The notes under the pieces were generated by a model. It worked only from the letters and a program-made list of their open reading frames with translations. It was not told where the DNA came from and did no database searches. A stretch of DNA of 64,000 nt, taken from the NCBI GenBank assembly GCA_016208255.1, contig JACQYK010000065.1:35686-99685 (forward strand), in the 5' to 3' direction. This stretch comes from Deltaproteobacteria bacterium (GTDB lineage Bacteria; Desulfobacterota; RBG-13-43-22). Position numbers and translations under genes: made by a program. How positions within the stretch are numbered: position 1 is the stretch's first letter; the number at the start of each line of letters is the position of its first letter. Below, one piece after another: positions 34,356-41,994 of the stretch.

Positions 34356-34757
34356 TTAAAAAAACTCCTTATCTTCTATTCCGGCGTAAGGCCCTTGCTT
34401 CACTTCCAGTATCTTGCTCGGTTCCAAAATCTTGATTCCATGGCCGCCATAGGCCAGCAAGATGGTATCCCCGCGGGATAGAACCCGGGTGGTGATCAAT
34501 TCCCTGTTTTCTTTGTACAGGGAGATCTCAATCTTCCCTTCGATCAGATAAAGGACTTCCTGGGTCACCCGCACATCTCTGGCAATCAGGTTATGAACAT
34601 GGGGTTTGACTTCATGACCGGGAGGATGAACCAGTATCCCGAGCTGCTGGGAAAAATCAAAAGGGCTGAAAAAGTTGACGCCCGGACGTGAAAATTCATT
34701 CCGGACGATAATGGCAATCGGTTTGCCTTCTCCCTCGATGCGCTCAACGGTTTCCAT
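34356..34757 (-). CDS. Cupin-domain protein of the glycan operon
   Basis: Start chosen at ATG 34757 (METVERIEGEGKPIAIIV), with AAGG four bases ahead. The frame stays open to 34907, but that part is encoded by a long hairpin repeat and looks artefactual. The 133-residue protein has a cupin metal pattern in HEVKPHVHNL and EVLYLIEGKIEISLY, and ends RGDTILLAYGGHGIKI, EVKQGPYAG. Such cupins are often found in polysaccharide clusters as sugar epimerase- or isomerase-like proteins. The exact reaction is unknown. Confidence 0.75.
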   Translation of the reverse strand: METVERIEGEGKPIAIIVRNEFSRPGVNFFSPFDFSQQLGILVHPPGHEVKPHVHNLIARDVRVTQEVLYLIEGKIEISLYKENRELITTRVLSRGDTILLAYGGHGIKILEPSKILEVKQGPYAGIEDKEFF

Positions 34758-34814
34758 AAGGCCTTCTCTCTCCAGCCAGTCAATAAGAATCTCAATACAA
34801 TAATTACCTAAGAA

Positions 34815-34883
34815 GGACCATGGGGGTCTTTTTTGGGGCCGATCGACTTTGTCGATCGTCCCCAAAAAAGACCCCCATGGTCC
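34815..34883. repeat. 69-bp near-perfect hairpin in the 5' open frame of the cupin gene
   Basis: Arms GGACCATGGGGGTC and GACCCCCATGGTCC, extended inward through TTTTTTGGGG/CCCCAAAAAA and CGATCGAC-TTT-GTCGATCG. It is a small relative of the nested insert at 33.9 and 38.9 kb. It lies immediately 5' of the chosen cupin start. Confidence 0.85.
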
Positions 34884-34928
34884 CTTTGGCAAGCTCATCT
34901 GTTTCATCTCCAGATTATTATGGGAACA

Positions 34929-35654
34929 TTAATCACTTTTAAATCGAAGCCTTAATATGGTTCCAATATAACCTCGGCCCCTGGTCAGATATCCAATCCA
35001 ATGGGTGGCCGTCTTGGATTCTCCGGAATGGCGGGGTTGACAGGTATAGGGTATTTCAAGGATTCGATAGCCTCTTTTATGGGCTCGATATAAAAATTCG
35101 ATACAATACTCTCCATAATCTCCCTGCAAGGGGATGGTTTTTAAGATTTCCTTCCGGGTGCCGACGTACCCGCTGGTATAGTCTTTGATGGCCGGGGAGA
35201 GCACCAGGGAAGCAAACCGGCAGATCATTCTGCTTAGGAAAGACCCCAGAGGAGAATGCCCTTTCTCTTCCCCTCCGGGAATATACCTCGAGGCCACCAC
35301 AATATCATTGGTTTTCAGGGCCTCCAGGAGCTCTGAAATCTTTTCCGGCGGTTGAGACCAATCACAATCCATCCAAAAAACAAGGTCTCCTTTTGCCGCC
35401 CCGATCCCCTCTTGCAGGGCCGAGGTCAGACCTCGCCGGCCGATCCGGCGGATTAAGCGGATTCTATCATTACTTTTTTGGAGATCCTCTGCCACCTGCC
35501 AGGTCAGGTCAGGAGAATCATCATCCACCACAATAATCTCACTGCCTTCCGGAAGTCTGGCTAAAAGGGCTTCGATCAAGAGGCCGATATTCCCGGCTTC
35601 GTTAAAAGTGGGAAGGATTACCGAAACCGGAACGGGATGCCGAAAACCGCTCAT
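34929..35654 (-). CDS. Family 2 glycosyltransferase (dolichol-phosphate-mannose-synthase-like)
   Basis: 241 residues from ATG 35654, with GAGGAGGAGG upstream. The GT-A fold motifs are SVILPTFNEAGNIG, EIIVVDDDSPDLTW, KGDLVFWMDCDWSQPP with the metal-binding DxD-like site, and SGYVGTRKEIL. It transfers a sugar from an NDP-sugar or to a polyprenyl phosphate at the inner membrane face. A paralogue occurs at 36867..37568. No membrane segment is visible at the C-terminus. Confidence 0.87.
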   Translation of the reverse strand: MSGFRHPVPVSVILPTFNEAGNIGLLIEALLARLPEGSEIIVVDDDSPDLTWQVAEDLQKSNDRIRLIRRIGRRGLTSALQEGIGAAKGDLVFWMDCDWSQPPEKISELLEALKTNDIVVASRYIPGGEEKGHSPLGSFLSRMICRFASLVLSPAIKDYTSGYVGTRKEILKTIPLQGDYGEYCIEFLYRAHKRGYRILEIPYTCQPRHSGESKTATHWIGYLTRGRGYIGTILRLRFKSD

Positions 35655-35782
35655 CGCCTGCCTCCTCCTCATGCCTCATCCAATCGAGGTACTGTTCGCC
35701 TTCTTCCTCTGGAGGTCTGGCTCTGAGTTTTTAGAACACCGGGTACCAAGTCTTTTTTATTCATCCCCCACTTCTATCCTGG

Positions 35783-36844
35783 TTACATCCTCATGGCCCG
35801 GGTCAGCAAATTCATCTCATTGGGATAATTGAGGGCGTCCCAGGGGAATATTTCCCCTTTTTGCCATCGCTGCCAACGCCGCAGATCTTCCTCCACCATA
35901 ATCCGGACTAATTCTTTAAAACGCACTTCCGGTTGCCATCCCAATTGCTTTTGGGCTTTGGAATAATCACCACGGAGCAAACGTACATCAATCGGCCGCA
36001 GAAAGCGTTTATCTTTCTTGACATATTTTTTCCAATTCAGGCCCACCACCTCAAAGGCCTGCCGGACAAATTCTTCCACCGAATGGCATTCATTGGTGGC
36101 CACCACATAATCGTCCGGTCTTGAATGCTGGAGCATCATCCACATGGATTTAACATAATCACGGGCGTACCCCCAGTCCCTTTTGGCCGATAGATTGCCC
36201 AAAGGCAACTCCTTTTCCAGCCCGATGGCGATCTTGGCCACGGTATTGGTGATCTTTCGGGTCACAAACTCCAATCCGCGCAGAGGGGATTCATGATTGA
36301 ACAGGATGCCGTTGACGGCAAAAATACCATATCCTTCCCGATAAATCCTGGTGATCCAGTACCCGTATATTTTAGCTGCGGCATAAGGGCTGGCCGGACA
36401 AAAGGGGGAAGTTTCATGAAGAAGGGTCTGGCCGTGATTTCCAAAAAGTTCACTGGTGGAGGCCTGATAAAATTTAATTTTGGGATTGACCTGCCGGATC
36501 ACCTCCAGGATGCGGGGTACGGCCAAACCGGAGACATTGGCCGTCCCTATGGGTTCTTCAAAAGAGGCTCCCACGAAACTCTGGGCCGCCAGGTTATAAA
36601 CTTCATCCGGCCGGGAACTGATAATCGCCTCGGTGATGGAGGCCGTATCAATTAATTCCACTGGCATCAAGCTGATTTTTTTTTTTTTTTTCAGATACTG
36701 AATCCGCCAGAAATTGGGGGTGGAAAGCCTTCGGAAAGTCCCGAAAACTTGATAGCCTTTCTCCAACAAAAACCGGGCCAGATAGGCCCCGTCCTGTCCG
36801 GTGACCCCGGTAATTAAGGCTCTCTTTTTAACCGTTTTCGCCAT
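35783..36844 (-). CDS. gmd: GDP-mannose 4,6-dehydratase
   Basis: 353 residues. The extended SDR has GVTGQDGAYLARFLLEKGY (NADP site), TSELFGNHGQ, and the YAAAK catalytic pair in ASPYAAAKIYGYWITR, then FNHESPLRGLEFVTRKIT, the GMD signature. It converts GDP-mannose to GDP-4-keto-6-deoxymannose, precursor of GDP-perosamine, fucose or rhamnose sugars. DegT genes on both sides favour an amino-sugar. A run of 16 A residues in the coding strand (LKKKKKIS) is prone to slippage. Confidence 0.93.
   Translation of the reverse strand: MAKTVKKRALITGVTGQDGAYLARFLLEKGYQVFGTFRRLSTPNFWRIQYLKKKKKISLMPVELIDTASITEAIISSRPDEVYNLAAQSFVGASFEEPIGTANVSGLAVPRILEVIRQVNPKIKFYQASTSELFGNHGQTLLHETSPFCPASPYAAAKIYGYWITRIYREGYGIFAVNGILFNHESPLRGLEFVTRKITNTVAKIAIGLEKELPLGNLSAKRDWGYARDYVKSMWMMLQHSRPDDYVVATNECHSVEEFVRQAFEVVGLNWKKYVKKDKRFLRPIDVRLLRGDYSKAQKQLGWQPEVRFKELVRIMVEEDLRRWQRWQKGEIFPWDALNYPNEMNLLTRAMRM
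36676..36691. repeat. Homopolymer of 16 T (coding strand A) inside gmd
   Basis: Encodes five lysines after LQYL-type context near residue 52. It is the longest homopolymer I see in the window. Slippage by one base would shift the gmd frame. Confidence 0.9.
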
Positions 36845-36866
36845 CGATAAATCCTCTCTCCCATCT

Positions 36867-37568
36867 TCAGCTTCTTAATCGTAAGGCCAGGACGGCCTTG
36901 GTATAACTTACCAGATATTTCATGAAATCCGTCTTGCTTTCACCGCCCAGGCGGAATTCATAGATCACCGGAACTTCCCGGATGACAAAGCCGGCTTTAC
37001 GGGCAAAATGGATCAGACGAATGCAGTAATCACCGTATCCGTAAAAAATCGAGCGGTTTTTTAACTGGGTCACCACCTTCTTTTTAAAGACCAGAAAGCC
37101 GCTCAGGTTGTCTTTTACCGGGGATCCCAAGACGAGACGGATAAAAACATTAAAAACCCAGCTGCCCCAGTAGCGCAGTCGGGAGGTCTTCATCCCCCCT
37201 CCGGAAATGTATCGGGAGCCGATAACCAGATCCGCTTCCGGGATTTTTTCCAGGAGCCTGACCAGGGACTTAGGGTGGTGATTAAAATCCGTATCCATAA
37301 CGGCTATAATATCGGCTTTGGACTGCTCGATTCCTTTGGCGATGGCCGTGGCCAAACCCCGTTCTTTTTTTCTGAGAATGAGAGAGACCTCCGAATGAGA
37401 AGCAAACCTTTTCCGGACCAGATCCGCCGTTCCATCCGGGCTGTTGTCGTCCACCACAATAAGTTGGGCTTTGAACGGCAAGGGAGATAAAACATCCAAA
37501 ATGGCTTGGATCAAGTCTCCGATGTTTTCCTTCTCATTATAGGTTGGTAAAACAATAGAAAGTTTGAT
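36867..37568 (-). CDS. Family 2 glycosyltransferase with a non-AUG (AUC) start
   Basis: The conserved N-terminus IKLSIVLPTYNEKENIGDLIQ is in frame upstream of the first usual start codon (TTG 37514, which would remove it). Between the preceding in-frame stop and that motif there is no ATG, GTG or TTG. ATC at 37568 lies nine bases after AAGGG and is the best start. The 233-residue protein shows LIVVDDNSPDGTADLV, ADIIAVMDTDFNHHP, and LSGFLVFKKKVV, as in DPM1-like enzymes. It starts 13 bp after degT copy 2. Confidence 0.82.
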   Translation of the reverse strand: MKLSIVLPTYNEKENIGDLIQAILDVLSPLPFKAQLIVVDDNSPDGTADLVRKRFASHSEVSLILRKKERGLATAIAKGIEQSKADIIAVMDTDFNHHPKSLVRLLEKIPEADLVIGSRYISGGGMKTSRLRYWGSWVFNVFIRLVLGSPVKDNLSGFLVFKKKVVTQLKNRSIFYGYGDYCIRLIHFARKAGFVIREVPVIYEFRLGGESKTDFMKYLVSYTKAVLALRLRS

Positions 37569-37580
37569 GGTCCGATTCCC

Positions 37581-38675
37581 TTATCTATCAAGATAGCTCT
37601 GGATTAATTCTATGACCTGGTTCTGTTCCGAGGAGGTTAGATTAAAGCCTGAGGGCAGGGAAATCCCCCCTTTTGAAATCCGCGAGGCCGCCGGAAAAGT
37701 CCCGAAACCATGGTAAGGAGGCAGATCGGGTATCGGATAAAACACCGGCCGACTTTCCACCTGGGCCTGAGCAAGAAAGGTGATCAGATCATCTCGATTC
37801 TTTTCGATTTCCGGTTTTAATATAATACTATAGAGCCAATAAACCGACTTGGCCCAGGTCTCTTCAGCCGACAAAATAAGACCTCTATTTTTCTTAAGGC
37901 CCTGAGTGTAACGGTCGGCTATTTCCCTTTTTTTTTCAATCAGCCTCCCCAGTTTGGTCATTTGCCCCAAGCCGATGGCGGCCTGGATATTGGTCATCCT
38001 AAAGTTGTAACCCACTACGGGGTGCCAATACTTTATTTTCTTAGACATCCCGTGGTCACGCAGGATTCGGGCTTTTTCCACCCATTCCGGATTGTTGGTG
38101 ACGATCATCCCCCCTTCCCCGGTGGAGATGATCTTATTCCCATAAAAGCTGAAACATCCCATATGGCCCAAGGACCCGACTTTTTCGCCTTTATATTCGG
38201 CCCCATGGGCCTCGGCCGCATCCTCAATGACCCACAATTGATTTTCCTCGGCCAGTTTCATTATCGGCCCCATATCGGCCGGATGGCCATAAAGATGAAC
38301 CGGGATGATGGCCTTGGTCCGGTTGGTGATCAAGGGCCTAAGCTTTGAGGGATCCAAGGTCCAGGTCCTTTCATCCACATCGGCAAAAACAGGTTTGGCC
38401 CCGGTATAAAGCACGACATTGGCCGAGGCGATAAAGCTTAAAGCCGGAACGATTACCTCATCTCCCGGACCGATCCCCAAGGTCAGCAAGGCCAAATGCA
38501 AAGCCGTGGTTCCATTGGAGGTGGCCACACCGAATCGGGTGCCGCAAAAACCGGAAAAGGCGGTTTCAAATTCTTCGATATATTTTCCCTGGGAGGAAAT
38601 CCAGCCGCTTTTCAAACAATCCATGACCAGATCGATCTCCTCATGATCGATCCATGGCTCTGAAATTGGAATCAT
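37581..38675 (-). CDS. DegT/DnrJ/EryC1/StrS aminotransferase, copy 2 (perosamine-synthase-like)
   Basis: 364 residues from ATG 38675 (MIPISEPWIDHEEI). Motifs: TSNGTTALHLALLTLGIGPG, EDAAEAHGAEYKGEKVG, PLP lysine in FYGNKIISTGEGGM, and GYNFRMTNIQAAIGLGQ. It is similar to, but clearly diverged from, copy 1 at 32784..33917. Adjacent gmd suggests 4-amino-4,6-dideoxy-mannose synthesis. It is the first gene of the glycan operon. The leader-like element copy B lies about 210 bp upstream. Confidence 0.88.
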   Translation of the reverse strand: MIPISEPWIDHEEIDLVMDCLKSGWISSQGKYIEEFETAFSGFCGTRFGVATSNGTTALHLALLTLGIGPGDEVIVPALSFIASANVVLYTGAKPVFADVDERTWTLDPSKLRPLITNRTKAIIPVHLYGHPADMGPIMKLAEENQLWVIEDAAEAHGAEYKGEKVGSLGHMGCFSFYGNKIISTGEGGMIVTNNPEWVEKARILRDHGMSKKIKYWHPVVGYNFRMTNIQAAIGLGQMTKLGRLIEKKREIADRYTQGLKKNRGLILSAEETWAKSVYWLYSIILKPEIEKNRDDLITFLAQAQVESRPVFYPIPDLPPYHGFGTFPAASRISKGGISLPSGFNLTSSEQNQVIELIQSYLDR

Positions 38676-38887
38676 AGCAATCCTTAACAAGCAGAGACTA
38701 TCGATCGTCTCAAAAATTAATTGGGTCCACTTTAACCAAAATGGGAAATAAAGTCAAAAGGTTTCCAGGAAGGTCCGAGGTGCCCCTCCAGCCTCTGAAT
38801 AACACGCCGATGGATCCCTGCTATCGGTCGATTATCTCTGATCCCATCAGGGACCAAATGGTTACGGCCTCCCCTGGCCGTCGTCTG

Positions 38888-39235
38888 GTTAGATTCTAAA
38901 ATCATAAGTCTGAGAATTTATCGCTCACTTTCGATACTAAGGACCAAGGGGGGTCTTATTTTTGGGCCGATCGACTTTGTCGATCTAAAGAAAAGGCTTC
39001 TAAAGGAAGCCGGCGTTGTCCACCTTAACGCCCTGAGCTTCTTTGCCGGGCCAAATTATTTGCCTAGGTCTGAAGCAGGCCTTCACCATCGCCTGCAACG
39101 GGCTAAGGTGTAGGCCCTACCTCGAATCAAATTTTGCTGGACTGGCCGGGATTGGGCGATGAGTCACCCTTTGGACAACCCCCAAAAATAAGACCCCCCT
39201 TGGTCCGTCCCGCAATTTCAAATAGGTTTGATTAG
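38888..39235 (-). repeat. Leader-like element, copy B, with nested palindromic insert
   Basis: The ends TTAGATTCTAAAATCATAAG and AATTTCAAATAGGTTTGATT match copies A and D. The middle holds an insert of about 270 bp bounded by GGACCAAGGGGGGTC and its complement. The insert contains GATCGAC-TTT-GTCGATC and GGCTTC-TAAAG-GAAGCC hairpins and long imperfect palindromes around GAAGCAGGCCTTCACC. No gene is seen in 38691..39240. Confidence 0.75.
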
Positions 39236-39240
39236 GTTTT

Positions 39241-40338
39241 TTACTCGGCCGTCATCTCCTGAAAAACGAGATCATGAATGAGGGGCCTGAAGGATTTTAT
39301 TTTTTCATTGGCCCGTGTGGGGTGGATGCGGTTGCTTAAAAGAATAACCAAAAGATCCTTTTCCAGATCCAGCCAGAAAGAAGTTCCGGTAAATCCCAGG
39401 TGCCCCACGCTTTTGGGAGAAAAATACCGGCCGGCGCTGGAACCCGTCTCTGCCGGGGTGTCAAAACCCAGGGTTCTGGTTGTTCCTCTTGGCCGGTCTT
39501 CCCTTTCCCAGAAGATTCGAACCAAGGAACCATCAAAAAGGCCTGGCCTGTTGGGCCGGTCATAGGCCTTTTTTAAGGCCTGCAACAAGTTAAAAATTTC
39601 AAAGGCCGTACCAAACAATCCGGCCTGCCCGGAAACCCCACCGACCGCATAGGCATTTTCGTCATGGACTTCCCCCCGAAGAATTTTTTTTCGCCAGGGA
39701 CAATCTTCGGTGGCGGCATAAAGGTTAGGCTCCGACACACCGGATGAAACTAGGGGCCGAAATCCGGTCCGGACCAGTCCCAAAGGGTCATAGATGGTTT
39801 TTCGAATCCAGGGGTCCATCCTCTCCCCGGCTGCTTCCTCAAAAATCCAATCCAGGACTATGAAACCCAGATCGCTATACAAGGTTTGGCTGCCCGGCGG
39901 ATATATTAAGGGTTCCTTAATGACCCAATCCCGGAGTATCGCTTTTTTATTTCCCGGTTGACGGACGAGGTCGGAATAATAGGGTTGGTAGGCCGGGAAT
40001 CCGGCCGAATGGGACAAAAGCTGTCGCAGGGTAATTGCTTTTTGTTCCGGATAATAAAATCTTTTTGCCAGAGATTCCAGGGATTGATCCAGGGATAACA
40101 GACCCTTTTGGACCAGGATCATGATTCCCAGGGTGGTCGCCAATGGCTTGGTTAAAGAGGCCAGATCAAAGATGGTGTCTTTTTGAAGAATCTGTTTTTC
40201 GGGAAAGATCGAGGAATGACCGAAGGCCTGATGAAAGAGTATTTCATCCCCTCTGGCGGCCAATAAAACCGCCCCGGGGAAAACCCCCTCCTTAACCCCT
40301 GACTCCATCAACTGGCTGATCTTTGGAAAAGAAGACAT
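39241..40338 (-). CDS. Beta-lactamase family serine hydrolase
   Basis: 365 residues. Class C/esterase-type fold with the SxxK motif S61-L-T-K64 (FDLASLTKPLATT), a YSDLGF motif matching YxN, and a late GFTGTSFWLDLEKDL segment matching the third box. No signal peptide is evident, so it is probably cytoplasmic. Proteins of this group cleave peptides or esters, and true beta-lactamase activity is unlikely. It is followed by the leader-like element. Confidence 0.85.
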   Translation of the reverse strand: MSSFPKISQLMESGVKEGVFPGAVLLAARGDEILFHQAFGHSSIFPEKQILQKDTIFDLASLTKPLATTLGIMILVQKGLLSLDQSLESLAKRFYYPEQKAITLRQLLSHSAGFPAYQPYYSDLVRQPGNKKAILRDWVIKEPLIYPPGSQTLYSDLGFIVLDWIFEEAAGERMDPWIRKTIYDPLGLVRTGFRPLVSSGVSEPNLYAATEDCPWRKKILRGEVHDENAYAVGGVSGQAGLFGTAFEIFNLLQALKKAYDRPNRPGLFDGSLVRIFWEREDRPRGTTRTLGFDTPAETGSSAGRYFSPKSVGHLGFTGTSFWLDLEKDLLVILLSNRIHPTRANEKIKSFRPLIHDLVFQEMTAE

Positions 40339-40506
40339 AAGTTACACATCTATCTCTTGCTGGATAAATTCTCGTCAGGCGTGAGGCGCAAGGCGTCCGC
40401 TAAGAAAGATTTCCGACTAAGCCATCATCACCGGATGATCAGAACGAAACCCGGTAACGGCTTTTCGCCTTACCCCTGACGCTTTACGCCTAACGGTCAT
40501 TCAGTC

Positions 40507-41406
40507 CTACAGATCAACCGTCAGCAAACCTCTTTCGGCATCTATGAAGGCCGGGGCTCCCACCGGGAGGGGGATATTTCGGGAACCATGTCCGACCGGT
40601 AATCCGGTCCAGACCGGGATTTTCGAATTCCCTATAATCTTTTTAACCAGGCTCAGGGGGAATTCTTTGTTATCGGACCCGGTAAACTTTCCCAGGAGAA
40701 TGGCTGAAACCCTGTCGAGACAACCCCTCAATCTTAGGTGCATAAAAAGACGATCGACCCGATAGGGATCTTCACCGCAATCTTCAAGGAAGAGAAGGGC
40801 CTGGTTCCAGTCCGGTTCATAGGGGGTTCCTATCAGGTGAGTCAGCATCGTTAAATTTCCGCCAAGCAGGGTACCCCGGGAACTTACCGGGGATATAGCC
40901 CGTTTTAGGTCCAGGGGTATTTGAATCGGATAATGACCCCTCAGAGTGGCCTGAAGCCTGTCCCGGGAAGAAGGAATCAACTGGGACAGCGTGGTCAGCA
41001 TGGGACCATGAAAAACCAATAAACCGGCTTCTTTCCACAAGGCCGACAATAACACGGTGACATCACTGAATCCCATAAAAAGTTTCGGATACTCTTTTAT
41101 TTTTTTGAAATCCAGAAAATCCAGGATCCGCATGGCCCCATATCCGCCGCGGGAGCAGAGGATGGCCTTTATTCCCGGATTGGTAAAAAGCCCCATTAAT
41201 TCATCGGCCCGTTCCCGGTCCGTACCGGCCAGGTACCCTGTCCGGCCAATTCCTTTTCTACCCGAGATTACCTTATATCCCCATTGCTTCAGGAAATGAA
41301 CACCGGACTGGAAGGCTTCAGCCTTAAAAGGACTGGCCGGAGTGGCAATCCCGATGGTATCTCCGGGTTTAAGAAAGGGGGGGACGGTAAATTTTTTTTT
41401 CTTCAT
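40507..41406 (-). CDS. LD-carboxypeptidase (peptidase S66 family)
   Basis: 299 residues. N-terminal LKPGDTIGIATPASP, nucleophile serine in ILCSRGGYGAMRIL, MGFSDVTVLLSAL, then the Glu in LLFLEDCGEDPYRVDRLFMHL and the His in LPVGHGSRNIPLPVGA complete the S66 triad. These enzymes cut the L,D bond of murein tetrapeptides during recycling; the MccF subgroup cleaves microcin. It overlaps the next gene by 4 bp (ATGA). Confidence 0.9.
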   Translation of the reverse strand: MKKKKFTVPPFLKPGDTIGIATPASPFKAEAFQSGVHFLKQWGYKVISGRKGIGRTGYLAGTDRERADELMGLFTNPGIKAILCSRGGYGAMRILDFLDFKKIKEYPKLFMGFSDVTVLLSALWKEAGLLVFHGPMLTTLSQLIPSSRDRLQATLRGHYPIQIPLDLKRAISPVSSRGTLLGGNLTMLTHLIGTPYEPDWNQALLFLEDCGEDPYRVDRLFMHLRLRGCLDRVSAILLGKFTGSDNKEFPLSLVKKIIGNSKIPVWTGLPVGHGSRNIPLPVGAPAFIDAERGLLTVDL

Positions 41407-41885
41407 AATTTATAACCGAATTTCCGGAGTATATCTTTTCGCCAGTGCCTGCCGTCTTCATTTTCCACTCCTTTAGGAGAATAGCCGTCGACGACGCCTA
41501 ACACGCCCCGGCCCTGATCAGTTTGAGCCACAATGACTTCCGTTGGATTAGCTGTGGCACAAAAGATCGAGCAGACTTCCGGACAGTTTTTGACGGCATT
41601 CAGGACATTGATGGGAAAAGCCTGACGAAGAAGGATATTAAAAGTATGACCGGCCCCGATTTTTATGGCGTTGTTAACGGCCGAGGCCTCTAAATCCGGA
41701 TCGTTGCCCAGGCTTCGAACCAGGCAATCTCCCGAAGCTTCACAAAAAGCCAGTCCGAACTTGATCCCCGGCACGGATCCAATAAGGATTTCATAAAGAT
41801 CTTCAACGGTTTTGATGAAGTGGGTCTGTCCAAAGATAATATTGGCCCCTTCCGGAATTTCTAATTTTTGAACGGTCAGTTCCAT
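41403..41885 (-). CDS. Adenosine-specific kinase family protein (DUF355)
   Basis: 160 residues. It matches the DUF355 family over its full length: NIIFGQTHFIKTVEDLYEIL, KFGLAFCEASGDCLVR, IGAGHTFNILLRQAFPINVL, FCATANPTEVIVAQT, GVLGVVDGYSPKGVE. An archaeal member was structurally characterised as an adenosine-specific kinase. The role in bacteria is unclear. It precedes LD-carboxypeptidase with an ATGA overlap, so the two are translated together. Confidence 0.85.
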   Translation of the reverse strand: MELTVQKLEIPEGANIIFGQTHFIKTVEDLYEILIGSVPGIKFGLAFCEASGDCLVRSLGNDPDLEASAVNNAIKIGAGHTFNILLRQAFPINVLNAVKNCPEVCSIFCATANPTEVIVAQTDQGRGVLGVVDGYSPKGVENEDGRHWRKDILRKFGYKL

Positions 41886-41994
41886 GGGTTTTCCTCCATC
41901 TATGGCTCAAACCTCATAGCCGAAAGCTCTAAGTTTAGAATGAAAACAACTTGTCCTGCCTCGTCACCCGTCACTGGTCACTCGTCACATCTTT

